Assembly: GCF_003815875.1 (NCBI RefSeq)
Contig: NZ_CP033924.1
Location: 124,001-188,000 of the forward strand
Direction of reading: 5' to 3'
Source of the DNA: Chryseobacterium lactis
GTDB taxonomy: Bacteria > Bacteroidota > Bacteroidia > Flavobacteriales > Weeksellaceae
Length of the DNA: 64,000 bases
The position numbers were made by a program, and so were the translations under genes. Position 1 is the stretch's first letter. Each line of letters begins with the position of its first letter. Positions 17,270-25,938 of this stretch are shown here, one piece after another. The notes under the pieces are model-generated. The model saw only the letters and a program-made list of their open reading frames with translations, had not been told where the DNA came from and made no database searches.

Positions 17270-19201
17270 TTAATCAAGTTGAGTTCCCAGATACTCCCAT
17301 TCCTGTAGGGCACTATCAAGTTCTTCTTTTGATTTATTATATTTTTCTAAGGTTTCATCAGAAGGGTTTTCCTTCGCAAAAGAAGCTTCCATTTCCTCTA
17401 TTTTAGTTTCGAGTTCTGAAATTTTTTCTTCTACTTTTTTAATTTTATTCTGAATATTCTTCTGTTCTTTACTGACTATATTGGACGCCTGACTATTGCT
17501 TACAGCTGGCTTTTCTTCCTCTTTCTTTGGCGCCGGTTTAACGTCTTCCTGGTGAAGTTTCGCTTTTTCGGCAGAAATTTCCCTGATTGTTTCCTTTTGT
17601 CTGTATTCAAGATATTCGTTGATATCTCCCAGGAATTCTTTCATTTTACCATCACGGAATTCGTAGATCTTATCACAAAGCCCCTGAAGGAATTCTCTGT
17701 CGTGAGAGATGACGATCAATGTACCTTCAAAGTTCTGCAATGCCAGCTTAATAATTTCCTTAGACTGAATATCAAGGTGGTTGGTAGGCTCATCCATAAT
17801 CAACGTGTTGAAAGGACGAAGTAACAACTTACAAAGTGCCAGACGGTTTCTTTCTCCTCCGGAAAGTACTTTCGTTTTCTTCGTAACAGCATCTCCCTGG
17901 AATAAGAAAGATCCTAATAAGTCTCTTACTCTAGGTCTAGTTTCTTCCGTAGCGGCATCTTCTGCTTCTTCCAAAACCGTTTTGTTAGGCGTTAAAACCT
18001 CTTCCTGGTTCTGCGCAAAATATCCGATGTTTACGTTGTGCCCAAGGTTCCATACTCCTGAATAATCTTTAATATCTCCTGCCAGGATTTTAGCCAAAGT
18101 TGTTTTTCCTTGTCCGTTCTGTCCTAAAAGAGCAATTCTGTCTCCTCTCTGAACAATAAAATCCACATCATCAAAAATCTGCTTCTGGCCGTAAGCTTTT
18201 CCAAGGTTTTCTGCTTCGAAGATTACTTTTCCCGGAACCATAGACTGTACGAAACGGATATTGAATTTTGAAACGTCTTCGTTATCAACTTCAATACGTT
18301 CAATTTTATCTAATTTTTTAATCAATGACTGCGCAAAAGATGCCTTTGTAGCACTTGCACGGAATTTATTGATGTTATCTTCCATTTGCTTGATCTCCGC
18401 ATCCTGATTCTTTTTAGCCTGAATCAGCTTTTCGCGGCGATCTTCTCTCATGACAAGATATTTTGTGTAGTTGGCTTTGTAGTCGTCAACTTTTTTATTA
18501 TTGATATCGAAAGTACGGTTACAAACCGCTGTCATAAACTGTTTATCGTGACTTACCAGAACAATTGCTCCCGGATAGTCTTTCAGGAAGTTTTCCAGCC
18601 AGATGATCGATTCCATATCCAGGTGGTTGGTAGGCTCATCGAGAAGCATAATGTCGTTCTTTTGAAGAAGCAGTTTTGCCAATTCAATTCTCATTCTCCA
18701 TCCTCCTGAAAACTCATCGGTGATTTTTTGAAAATCATCGGCTTTAAATCCAAGACCAAACAATACTTTTTCCATATCACCTTCAAGATTATAGGCATCA
18801 TGGTTCATCAAAAGATCGTTCAGCTCGGTCATTTTATTAATCAAATCCGTATAAGAATCGCTTTCGTAGTCGGTTCTTACAGTCATTTGATGATTTACTT
18901 CTTCAAGCTCATTTTTCCAGGCATTGATCTGCTCAAAGGCTTGCATCGTCTCATTCCAAACGGTTCTTCCTTTTACAAAATCAAGATCCTGCTTCAGGAA
19001 ACCAACGGTAACACTTCCTTCAGTGATCACTTCTCCTTCATAGAAGTTGATTTCTCCCGATAGCATTTTCAATAAAGTGGATTTCCCCGCTCCATTTTTA
19101 CCTACCAGACCTACTTTATCATCCTTTTTAATGGTGAAATTGACATTTTGAAATAAATAATTTCCCGAATGATGTAATCCTAAACTTTGAACAGAAAGCA
19201 T
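17270..19201 (-). CDS. ABC-F family ATPase (Uup/YheS-type ribosome-associated)
   Basis: 643 residues with two nucleotide-binding domains and no membrane segments. Domain 1 has Walker A GKNGAGKS, signature FSGGWRMRIELAKLLL and Walker B IMLLDEPTNHLD. Domain 2 has Walker A GQNGQGKT, signature LSGGERNRLALCKLLL and TLIMDEPTNHLD. A charged linker between them (REKLIQAKKNQDAEIKQMED) is the P-site tRNA interaction motif, and the C-terminal about 100 residues form a lysine/glutamate coiled coil. ABC-F proteins act on stalled or antibiotic-bound ribosomes, so this is a translation factor rather than a transporter. It is monocistronic, with a -7 box at 19242-19249. Confidence 0.92.
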   Translation of the reverse strand: MLSVQSLGLHHSGNYLFQNVNFTIKKDDKVGLVGKNGAGKSTLLKMLSGEINFYEGEVITEGSVTVGFLKQDLDFVKGRTVWNETMQAFEQINAWKNELEEVNHQMTVRTDYESDSYTDLINKMTELNDLLMNHDAYNLEGDMEKVLFGLGFKADDFQKITDEFSGGWRMRIELAKLLLQKNDIMLLDEPTNHLDMESIIWLENFLKDYPGAIVLVSHDKQFMTAVCNRTFDINNKKVDDYKANYTKYLVMREDRREKLIQAKKNQDAEIKQMEDNINKFRASATKASFAQSLIKKLDKIERIEVDNEDVSKFNIRFVQSMVPGKVIFEAENLGKAYGQKQIFDDVDFIVQRGDRIALLGQNGQGKTTLAKILAGDIKDYSGVWNLGHNVNIGYFAQNQEEVLTPNKTVLEEAEDAATEETRPRVRDLLGSFLFQGDAVTKKTKVLSGGERNRLALCKLLLRPFNTLIMDEPTNHLDIQSKEIIKLALQNFEGTLIVISHDREFLQGLCDKIYEFRDGKMKEFLGDINEYLEYRQKETIREISAEKAKLHQEDVKPAPKKEEEKPAVSNSQASNIVSKEQKNIQNKIKKVEEKISELETKIEEMEASFAKENPSDETLEKYNKSKEELDSALQEWEYLGTQLD

Positions 19202-19204
19202 TGT

Positions 19205-19232
19205 AATTAATAATTAGTAATGAATAATGAAT
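19205..19232. repeat. Degenerate heptamer array (4 units)
   Basis: Units AATTAAT, AATTAGT, AATGAAT, AATGAAT lie between the ABC-F start codon and its -7 box, so they would form the 5' leader. Confidence 0.6.
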
Positions 19233-19241
19233 TTTCGGCTG

Positions 19242-19249
19242 CAAAAATA
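19242..19249 (-). promoter_or_regulatory. -7 promoter element of the ABC-F gene
   Basis: Minus-strand TATTTTTG, an exact TAnnTTTG match, 40 bases upstream of the ATG. Confidence 0.5.
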
Positions 19250-19283
19250 CGTAAAAAGAAATGAATAGGCGAGAAATAAAAAA

Positions 19284-19313
19284 AAGCTGCCTTAAAACTG
19301 ACAGCTCTTTCTT
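19284..19313 (-). terminator. Terminator after the 19339-19587 gene
   Basis: Minus-strand arms AGCTGTC and GGCAGCT followed by a run of eight T. It closes the leftward unit that starts at 21335. Confidence 0.75.
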
Positions 19314-19338
19314 TAAAAAATATGAATTTGTATAGAAT

Positions 19339-19587
19339 TTATCCGGCAATAAGCGGCGGTGTTTTCTGCCCCGCTTCTACCATTGCAATCATTTCTACGA
19401 GGCTTTCTGCGGCCTCTTTATATTTAACTTGTTTGATGGAATGATGAGATCCTATATCATTTTGCAATTCATTCAAAGTGGTAGCCTGAGCCATTGTAAT
19501 GGGTTTACTTCCATTTTTGATACTGATTTCATAGTTACAAGTATCTAAAAGTTTGTTTGCTTTTTGAAGCCATGCTGAAACTAACAT
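19339..19587 (-). CDS. Small protein of unknown function
   Basis: 82 residues, predicted mostly helical, with no signal peptide or membrane segment. It begins MLVSAWLQKANKLLDTCNYE and ends in a flexible GQKTPPLIAG. No family is recognised. It lies 75 bases downstream of the tail-fibre-like gene on the same strand and before a terminator, so it may be its last operon member and could act as a chaperone or partner for that protein. That role is inferred only from position. Confidence 0.5.
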   Translation of the reverse strand: MLVSAWLQKANKLLDTCNYEISIKNGSKPITMAQATTLNELQNDIGSHHSIKQVKYKEAAESLVEMIAMVEAGQKTPPLIAG

Positions 19588-19662
19588 AATATTTTGTTTT
19601 TTGGGTTAATAAATAATTTGTGATTGGTTTTTCTTGTGATTGAAAACAATTCTATCTGTGAA

Positions 19663-20688
19663 TCAGGCCCATTTAATGGTATACAATTCAGCAATATTTT
19701 TAGGTCTTGTTTCCAACCCATCTGCCTCTACATCTGTTCTTGAGTTACTTTTTGTATCGATGATACTCATAGGAGTGGGTCCGTTTCCGGGAGGAATCAT
19801 TGCTGTTGTGGAAAACTTCAGCCCGTGATCATGCTTTTTAAAAATATCATTTTCAAAAGTACTCACATGATCTCCTGTGATCGTTCCGGTTCCCGGAGCC
19901 TTTCTTTCCGTAGCATTCATATCTACTCCGGCCTGGTTATTCCACGCACGGCTAAAGTATCCTCTCATATCAAGCAACATTGAGAATCCGTTGGGTCCCT
20001 TTCCGAAACGGTAATTCAGCACTGAATTTAATCTTGTATAATTGGTGTCCAGTTCAATGGGAGCAGTACACAATGAAAATTCTCCTTCGGGAGCAAATTC
20101 AGTGGCTATGTATTGTCGGCGCTCTCCAATTACTCCCTGAATAATGCATGGAAGATTTTTAAGAGCAATTAATCCCAAATTTGTACAACAATAGGAGATT
20201 CTTATTTCTGCATTGGGAACTTTTGAAGAAATAGTAAGAATAAGTTTCGTTGCCGAAGGATTGATTTTATGTTGCAGATTGAGTTCATGGTCTCCTGTTT
20301 GAGATACTGTTACCGAACTGGAATCAATACCATCCGATAGCTGCACTGTTACTTCTCCGTTTACTTTTAAATTTAAAATAACCTGAGCAGCAGCTGTCTC
20401 TCCCGGCAACATCTGTTTCCATCTTGGAAATTCGTGAAGAGCCTGCCTGAAGGTCATTTCATCGGAAGTCTGGCTTTTAAGAATAACCAACTGGCTGGAG
20501 TTTGAATCAAAAGAGATTTTCCCGTTTGCTCCATTATCAATATATAACCAGCCATCCGGAATTCCATAAATGATTGCTCCGTTTTTTGATGTCTGATTAC
20601 TGAAATAACGGAAATCATCATTATACACCAAATTATTTTGCCCCAGTGCATACAGATAATCCTCTGTGGTAATAGTTGCATTTTCCAT
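19663..20688 (-). CDS. Tail-fibre/collar-like protein
   Basis: 341 residues with no signal peptide. The N-terminal half is beta-rich with no family I recognise (LVYNDDFRYFSNQTSKNGAI... GWLYIDNGANGKISFD). The C-terminal end carries the pattern of phage tail-fibre/collar proteins: GYFSRAWNNQAGVDMNATER, then KKHDHGLKF, and the closing ETRPKNIAELYTIKW, which matches the common G.ETRPKN.A..Y.IK end of such proteins. It starts 5 bases after the stop of the preceding gene (20694-21335), so the two are co-transcribed. No capsid or tail genes are nearby, so this is not a prophage remnant of normal layout. It could be a receptor-binding part of a contractile or toxin-delivery system. Confidence 0.55.
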   Translation of the reverse strand: MENATITTEDYLYALGQNNLVYNDDFRYFSNQTSKNGAIIYGIPDGWLYIDNGANGKISFDSNSSQLVILKSQTSDEMTFRQALHEFPRWKQMLPGETAAAQVILNLKVNGEVTVQLSDGIDSSSVTVSQTGDHELNLQHKINPSATKLILTISSKVPNAEIRISYCCTNLGLIALKNLPCIIQGVIGERRQYIATEFAPEGEFSLCTAPIELDTNYTRLNSVLNYRFGKGPNGFSMLLDMRGYFSRAWNNQAGVDMNATERKAPGTGTITGDHVSTFENDIFKKHDHGLKFSTTAMIPPGNGPTPMSIIDTKSNSRTDVEADGLETRPKNIAELYTIKWA

Positions 20689-20693
20689 GACAT

Positions 20694-21335
20694 TTATTTT
20701 TTTTGAGGAATACTCCCCAATTTGAACAAATTAGTAGCTGAGTCAAAATACACATCCGTATCATCGGTAAAAATGAAGGGCAGGTATTTATTCATAGTTA
20801 GACCTCTGCTCTTATTAAAGGAAGGAACAAAAAGAGAAGAAGGAATGGCCATATTGGAAGCAATGCCACTCGCTGTAAAAAGCCATAGCTCGTCACTGTA
20901 ATCAAAATAATTGATGGTATTGATAGAAGCCATATTGGCATCGCAAACCCCATATCCATCATTTATTTTCTGTGAAATTCCAGGATATAAGACAGAATTA
21001 GAGGCATTAGCTATTCCTATAACATCAGAAGGACAATTTTCGGGTGTACCAAAAAAGCCACTATTTGAAACGGCATACCTTTTCCCGTACTGTGCGTCTG
21101 TGGAATCATTTTCTTGATAGACGGTCATACTTTGTGGTGCGTTTCTGCTCACCACAGCTTTCCAGCAATCTGAAAAGACACATTGGTTATTGTTAATAAA
21201 AGGTTCAAATGCCAGACATATAAATTTAAAATCAGCCATTCCCGGATAGGATCTGATGATGCCTACCATCTGGTTGGTACTGCCCAGATAATTGATTCCC
21301 TTTTTATCAAAATAGATGTTTAATGTAGTGTCCAT
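20694..21335 (-). CDS. Protein of unknown function in the tail-fibre-like operon
   Basis: 213 residues, no signal peptide, no membrane segment. It is aromatic- and asparagine-rich and probably beta-structured (MDTTLNIYFDKKGINYLGST; NYFDYSDELWLFTASGIASN; PFIFTDDTDVYFDSATNLFK). Four cysteines are present. I recognise no family. Its stop codon lies 5 bases upstream of the tail-fibre-like gene start, so the products probably work together. A hairpin at 21343-21372 separates it from the upstream 245-residue gene, which may allow differential expression. Confidence 0.5.
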   Translation of the reverse strand: MDTTLNIYFDKKGINYLGSTNQMVGIIRSYPGMADFKFICLAFEPFINNNQCVFSDCWKAVVSRNAPQSMTVYQENDSTDAQYGKRYAVSNSGFFGTPENCPSDVIGIANASNSVLYPGISQKINDGYGVCDANMASINTINYFDYSDELWLFTASGIASNMAIPSSLFVPSFNKSRGLTMNKYLPFIFTDDTDVYFDSATNLFKLGSIPQKK

Positions 21336-21342
21336 AATAAAA

Positions 21343-21372
21343 TCCCGAAGGAAAATGATCCTTCGGGAAAAT
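21343..21372 (-). terminator. Hairpin terminator/attenuator between two accessory genes
   Basis: Arms TCCCGAAGGA and TCCTTCGGGA with a 6-base loop and a short T-rich tail on the minus strand. It lies between 21380-22117 and 20694-21335 and may be a partial terminator. Confidence 0.7.
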
Positions 21373-21379
21373 TTATTTT

Positions 21380-22117
21380 TTAGAAAATATTCAATAGCTG
21401 AGTCAATGATTCTCCTGATGATACCGGATTTACAGGTGCTGTTCCCGGCACACTTTCGATACCATAAGTTCCTGCGATCATCTGTAAGTTATACTGTATG
21501 TTCTGAGCGCTGAATACGAAGTTACATCCAGGTGCGGTTGCATTACCTGTAACCGATCCTGAAGTCATACTTGTTTGAGCTGCAAATAAAACTACTTTTT
21601 CATTAGGTTCCATGCTCACAGATCCTTGCGGAGTACATGTAAATGCACAGAAAGGTAGAAACTGTCCGTTTACTTTTGCAGCAAGCCCTACTGTAATGTT
21701 TGAAGTACCTGAGCCTCGCTCATTTTTTACTGTAATTATTCCTGCCGGAGCTCCTGAAGTAGCTGAAAAGGAACCATCCTGGTGGAAAGTTACAGCAGTA
21801 CCTAAAGGAACTTCATCTGATAATGCCTGCATTTGAATCGTGGTATTTGTACCGATCGTGGATTTATTGAAAACGTATACCTTGTATTTTGGTTCATAAT
21901 CAATTTCTACTGTTCCGAACATCTCCTGATAGCTTACAGCAAACCAGGCCGGTACTCCTGAAGAAACCTGATTAGGACCTGAAGCTCCTTTGTAGCCCAT
22001 TAATTTATAACCGTTTTGTTGCAGGTATTGTAAAATTGCTTTCTGGTCACTTGATGTAAAATCGAAGTCAATTGAGAATACTGTAGCTGCTGCTGTTTTG
22101 ATAAGTGTCTTTTCCAT
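21380..22117 (-). CDS. Protein of unknown function, beta-rich
   Basis: 245 residues with no signal peptide. The N-terminus (FSIDFDFTSSDQKAILQYL) is followed by glycine/serine/threonine-rich repeats suggestive of beta sandwiches: VEIDYEPKYKVYVFNKSTIG, LGTAVTFHQDGSFSATSG and GSVSMEPNEKVVLFAAQTSM. I do not recognise the family. It lies between the DUF2235 gene and the tail-fibre-like genes, all leftward, with hairpins on both sides. It may be a surface-binding or structural component of the same system. Lectin-like or aegerolysin-like folds are possible, but no residue pattern proves either. Confidence 0.5.
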   Translation of the reverse strand: MEKTLIKTAAATVFSIDFDFTSSDQKAILQYLQQNGYKLMGYKGASGPNQVSSGVPAWFAVSYQEMFGTVEIDYEPKYKVYVFNKSTIGTNTTIQMQALSDEVPLGTAVTFHQDGSFSATSGAPAGIITVKNERGSGTSNITVGLAAKVNGQFLPFCAFTCTPQGSVSMEPNEKVVLFAAQTSMTSGSVTGNATAPGCNFVFSAQNIQYNLQMIAGTYGIESVPGTAPVNPVSSGESLTQLLNIF

Positions 22118-22303
22118 GTTTTTAGTCTTTGGTATTCTTACTCTTTTTATGATTAGGCTTTTCAGAATCCGCCTTTGTTCATATTATGTTTGAAGCTTCA
22201 AATGAACAATTCAAAGTAACGGGAATAAATAAGTAAAAACTACAGTATAAAACACCAAAATAAAAATTCAGTAGTTATACCCATTTGATTGTAAGGAGGG
22301 TTA

Positions 22304-22334
22304 TAAAAAAGGAGACACCTTACAAGATGTCCCC
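22304..22334 (-). terminator. Terminator after the DUF2235 gene
   Basis: Minus-strand arms GGGGACA and TGTCTCC (one G-T pair), then TTTTTT, 34 bases past the stop at 22368. Confidence 0.75.
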
Positions 22335-22367
22335 TAACCTAAATTTAAAACTGAGAAGTGTTTGAGG

Positions 22368-23720
22368 CTAATTATTAATTTCATTTACCTTGATGGGTGC
22401 AGAAGTTTTTAAAATGGAACGAATCCAGATATCGTTGTTAGGAACGTTGGTTCCGTACAGAAAGTCTGCTACAAAACTGTCTTCCGGCAGATGGAGCTCT
22501 ATGGAAAGTCTTGTCTGGTTCTCATGATCTACGGAGGTACTGCTGGAAACATTCAAACCGTTGTTGATTAATTCAGCATTAATTTCATTGTCTGATCTCT
22601 TCAACAATGTATCGCTGTATAATCCAAAATTGGCTGAAATATGAATATAATCTGCAAGGTTTTTATAATTGTAGACCGGTCTGTGATTTACCTCAAGATT
22701 TTTAATATAATATTTAAGATCCTGATAAAGGTGATTCAGTGAAAAATGCTTTTCAATATCTTTTTCAAAATATAAATCTATCTCTTTGCTAAAAACAGCG
22801 GATATTGCATTTGTTTCTTCGAGCATCAGTTTTCCATATACTTTTGAAAGATCATTATAGACTCTATTTCTGCAAACATATGCCTGTGAAAAAACATTAT
22901 TTCTTTCAATCTGATAGTCTGAAAGAAGATCATCCCAGATTTTATTTCCCTGGCCGTCAGTTTTTGCATTTCGTATGTCTGAAACATAATTTTCCAAATC
23001 ATCGATATTTACAAAATCGGTAGAAATATACACCGACTGCGGCCCTTCCAAATATCCACCTCCGATATCGGCATGAGCTCCCGGGACAAAAATCTCTTTC
23101 CATACGGATCTTTCATCTTCAGACTTCTGATCTTTCATCATATTTGAATTTTCGAAAATGCCTGTAAGAGGAAAAAAGAATCTGCTTTCATTCATTGCAC
23201 AGATATGAAGTGTATTTTCAATCCGGTAAGATAATTTAAGGTTGTAATTGTTAAAAGGTTTGGATTCTACGGTATCAAAAGCACCTAAGAACCTAATTGT
23301 ACAATTGATGTAGGAATAATGAGTAAAAAGCTGATTACAAAAGGTTCTCGCCAGCATGCCTCCTCTTCCGAATCCATAGATATAAAAATGATATTCTGCA
23401 GTCTGATCCTTTATCAAAGTCCGGACAAAATCATCTGCTTTCTGAAGTTTGTCATCGGCAGAATATCCGTTTCCATAGGGAGGGTTGGCACATGTTGCCA
23501 TCGCAAAATTGTTATCTTCACTTCCTGTTACCGTACCAATTCCTTCAATATATATTTTTTCATCTCCGTTAAATAAGCTGTATAATTTATAGATATTGGT
23601 AAAGGCACCAAAGTAACTTTCATTGTTATTCACTGGCTTGTCAGGAGAAAGAGCATTTACTCCATTATTTCCTGTACCGTCAAAGAAAATCCCGACGGAA
23701 ATCACTCTACTTTCATTCAT
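22368..23720 (-). CDS. DUF2235 / Tle1-like alpha-beta hydrolase-fold protein with substituted nucleophile
   Basis: 450 residues. The start carries the family motif VGIFFDGTGNN. The aspartate loop GAFDTVES and the histidine loop FVPGAHADIGGGY are intact. In the nucleophile elbow, where the family has GFSRG, the sequence reads YIYGFGRGGMLAR, with Gly118 in place of Ser (codon GGA). DUF2235 proteins include type VI secretion phospholipase effectors (Tle1). With the serine missing, phospholipase activity is not expected unless another residue substitutes. It might be a degenerate effector, a binding module or a decoy. No signal peptide. Neighbours are the two-component system upstream and beta-rich unknown proteins downstream, all leftward. 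Confidence 0.75.
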   Translation of the reverse strand: MNESRVISVGIFFDGTGNNGVNALSPDKPVNNNESYFGAFTNIYKLYSLFNGDEKIYIEGIGTVTGSEDNNFAMATCANPPYGNGYSADDKLQKADDFVRTLIKDQTAEYHFYIYGFGRGGMLARTFCNQLFTHYSYINCTIRFLGAFDTVESKPFNNYNLKLSYRIENTLHICAMNESRFFFPLTGIFENSNMMKDQKSEDERSVWKEIFVPGAHADIGGGYLEGPQSVYISTDFVNIDDLENYVSDIRNAKTDGQGNKIWDDLLSDYQIERNNVFSQAYVCRNRVYNDLSKVYGKLMLEETNAISAVFSKEIDLYFEKDIEKHFSLNHLYQDLKYYIKNLEVNHRPVYNYKNLADYIHISANFGLYSDTLLKRSDNEINAELINNGLNVSSSTSVDHENQTRLSIELHLPEDSFVADFLYGTNVPNNDIWIRSILKTSAPIKVNEINN

Positions 23721-23839
23721 GCTTTTATTTTTTATAGATTACAGATCTTGTCTGCATTTTTTTTCATCTAACATCCCTAAACGAGACATTTCAAAATAAC
23801 AGAAGAAAAGAAAGCTAAGCTAGAGTGAAAAGTACCAAA

Positions 23840-23866
23840 TAAAAAATTCCGTATTTCTACGGAATG
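23840..23866 (-). terminator. Terminator of the two-component operon
   Basis: Arms ATTCCGTA and TACGGAAT with a 4-base loop and a following T-rich run on the minus strand, just past the response regulator stop. Confidence 0.8.
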
Positions 23867-23868
23867 GA

Positions 23869-24546
23869 TTATATTTTTTCGAGTGAGTAAATATTGTTGA
23901 CAATGGCATAAATAACTATTCCCACTGTATTTTTGGCTCCGATCTTTTCCAGAATTCTTTGCCTGTGACTTTCTACTGTTCTGGGACTTATAAAAAGTTT
24001 TTCTCCGATTTCGTTGTTTGTAAATTCCTGACAGATCAGTTTTACCACATCTTTTTCTCGTTCGGAAAGTTCATCTTCAGTATCAAAGAGGGAGTTTTTC
24101 TTTGCGGAGCTGTTCATATAAGTAAACAACATCTGATGATCTTCAGCAGTAAAGTAAACTCCATTTTTATCAACCATGGTAATGGCTTCAATAAATGTTT
24201 TCTTATTTGAATTTTTAGGCAGAAAGGCAGAAACGCCCAGCTTCACCATATATCCGAGGATCGAAGTCTTGTAATGGGAAGAAAGGATGATAATTTTAAG
24301 CTCCGGATATTTTTCTTTCAGAATTTCTACCAGCTCAAAACCGTTCATCGGTTTCATCTGAACATCAACAAGCGCAATATCAGGAAAATCTTGTTCCTGC
24401 AGTTGTTCGAGCTGTTGTATAAAATCGGGACCGTTATCAGCGGTAAGGGAGACCGATATGTTTTTTTCATTTGACAGCAGCATTTTTACCCCTTCCAGGA
24501 TCAGCTGTTCATCATCAATCAGGGCTATTTTGATTTGGGAACTCAT
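23869..24546 (-). CDS. LuxR/NarL-type response regulator
   Basis: 225 residues. The receiver domain (about 1-120) has the acidic pair DDEQ near residue 11, the phosphoacceptor aspartate in DIALVDVQMKPMNGFE, and the lysine in FLPKNS. The C-terminal LuxR helix-turn-helix reads LSEREKDVVKLICQEFTNNE, continuing with SPRTVESHRQRI. Its start overlaps the end of the kinase gene by 32 bases, so the pair is translationally coupled. It probably controls this accessory block, which is an inference from adjacency. Confidence 0.9.
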   Translation of the reverse strand: MSSQIKIALIDDEQLILEGVKMLLSNEKNISVSLTADNGPDFIQQLEQLQEQDFPDIALVDVQMKPMNGFELVEILKEKYPELKIIILSSHYKTSILGYMVKLGVSAFLPKNSNKKTFIEAITMVDKNGVYFTAEDHQMLFTYMNSSAKKNSLFDTEDELSEREKDVVKLICQEFTNNEIGEKLFISPRTVESHRQRILEKIGAKNTVGIVIYAIVNNIYSLEKI

Positions 24547-25279
24547 TATGTTTTGGTATTTTAATGATTAAACGACTTCCTTTATTTAAAAAAGTTTTTT
24601 TCCATTTATGGGTGGCATTCATTGATTTTATGCGGGACTCAATATTTTTGATTCCCATCCCTTTTTCCACCTCTTCATACTCGAATCCCTGGCCGTTATC
24701 AGAAATTACAATCACCATATTCTCTGCATAATCTTTCATGTAAATCCAAAGATCTGTAGCTGTTGAATGTTTGATTACATTGGTTGTAAATTCCTGAATA
24801 ATCCTGTACAACTGTACTTCAACAAAAATGTCTTTCTTTTCATATCCGTGCATAACCTGCATAGAAATGTTGATTTTATGAGAGAGATTGGCTATTAATT
24901 CTTCCACATAGAGTACCAGGCCTACCGATTCGAGATTTACAGGGTACAGTGAATGGGAAATGCCTCTGGCTGCATCTATCAGCGAAGACATTTGGCCATA
25001 GATATTTTTTTTAATCAGCTCGTCTCCCTGTGTATCGAGATTATTAAGCCAAAGAGAAAGAATATTGAGCCGATTTCCTATATCATCATGAATCATTACG
25101 GCAATCTTTTTTCTTTCTTCTTCCTGAGCCTTTATATTTTCGAGCGCTAATCTTTTCTGGTGAAGAACTTCTGCCTCATATTGAGCATTTTTTTCTTTCA
25201 TGATTCTACTGATGAAAGCCCTGTAAGCAAGCAGAATAAAAGATACTATAACTGCTATGGTAACAATTATAAGGATCAA
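24515..25279 (-). CDS. Membrane-anchored sensor histidine kinase (HisKA_3 type)
   Basis: 254 residues. One N-terminal membrane helix (MILIIVTIAVIVSFILLAYR), then a coiled segment, a HisKA_3-type dimerisation helix with the phospho-accepting histidine in KIAVMIHDDIGNRLNIL, and a HATPase domain with the N box (EFTTNVIKHSTATDL) and G boxes (ISDNGQGFEYEEVEKGMGIK, later NKGSRLIIKIP). With no periplasmic sensor domain it probably reads its signal through the membrane partner encoded 17 bases upstream (25297-25920). It overlaps and pairs with the LuxR-type regulator. Confidence 0.9.
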   Translation of the reverse strand: MILIIVTIAVIVSFILLAYRAFISRIMKEKNAQYEAEVLHQKRLALENIKAQEEERKKIAVMIHDDIGNRLNILSLWLNNLDTQGDELIKKNIYGQMSSLIDAARGISHSLYPVNLESVGLVLYVEELIANLSHKINISMQVMHGYEKKDIFVEVQLYRIIQEFTTNVIKHSTATDLWIYMKDYAENMVIVISDNGQGFEYEEVEKGMGIKNIESRIKSMNATHKWKKTFLNKGSRLIIKIPKHNEFPNQNSPD

Positions 25280-25296
25280 CAGGTTAATATTTAAAG

Positions 25297-25920
25297 TTAC
25301 TTCTTTAATCTGGCAAAGGTGTATAGTAGTGAACAGTACAAAATACTCGAAAGAATATTATTGGCACTGAGAATCATATAATAATCGTTTTCAGACAGAT
25401 CCGGGATCTGATGCTGAATAATAAAGAAAAATACTGAAACAGAATAGTAAAAGAAAATACTGGCATCTACCAGCAGGAAACGATTCTGTACAGAAGTGTC
25501 TTTAATCTCTCTGATTAATGTAAATCCGGACAGGCTAATAATGATAATATTAGAGACTACTTTGGCAATATCAGCATTACCCGGGTAATTGAACCCATAT
25601 TTTGAGATCATAAAACCGACGGCCAGCAATGCAGTAATTCCAGGAAAATATTTCGGCCAATCTAATTTTCTGATAAATAAACTTGTCAATAAAAAAAATT
25701 CACCTGCAATATATAAAGGGTAGAGAAATGACGTATCATTGAGGTTGAAAACATAAGGCAAAATAAGATTCAGCAACTCAATAAAAAAAAGAAAAGCAAT
25801 ACAATAAAAATATCGCTTCTCTTTTTTATCTAACATATTATATTTGACTGCTCCTAAAACGATAACAGATAGAAGCAGACCATAATTCAGGAATAAAATT
25901 GCCTTATAAAAATCAGCCAT
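25297..25920 (-). CDS. Seven-helix membrane protein, probable partner of the histidine kinase
   Basis: 207 residues, nearly all hydrophobic, with about seven membrane segments (for example FLNYGLLLSVIVLGAVKY, FLYPLYIAGEFFLLTSLFI, SNIIIISLSGFTLIREI). Proteins of this look precede short histidine kinases in many Bacteroidota genomes. It lies 17 bases upstream of the kinase gene and 18 bases downstream of the 257-residue unknown gene. A signal-input role is inferred. Catalytic residues are not seen. Confidence 0.6.
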   Translation of the reverse strand: MADFYKAILFLNYGLLLSVIVLGAVKYNMLDKKEKRYFYCIAFLFFIELLNLILPYVFNLNDTSFLYPLYIAGEFFLLTSLFIRKLDWPKYFPGITALLAVGFMISKYGFNYPGNADIAKVVSNIIIISLSGFTLIREIKDTSVQNRFLLVDASIFFYYSVSVFFFIIQHQIPDLSENDYYMILSANNILSSILYCSLLYTFARLKK

Positions 25921-25938
25921 TCCTATTTTACTATTACA

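Noticed and set aside
19339..22117. Prophage
   Set aside because: Only one tail-fibre-like end is present, with no capsid, terminase, integrase or lysis gene.
24515..24546. Frameshifted fusion of kinase and regulator
   Set aside because: Both genes are complete with their own start and stop; the 32-base overlap is ordinary coupling.
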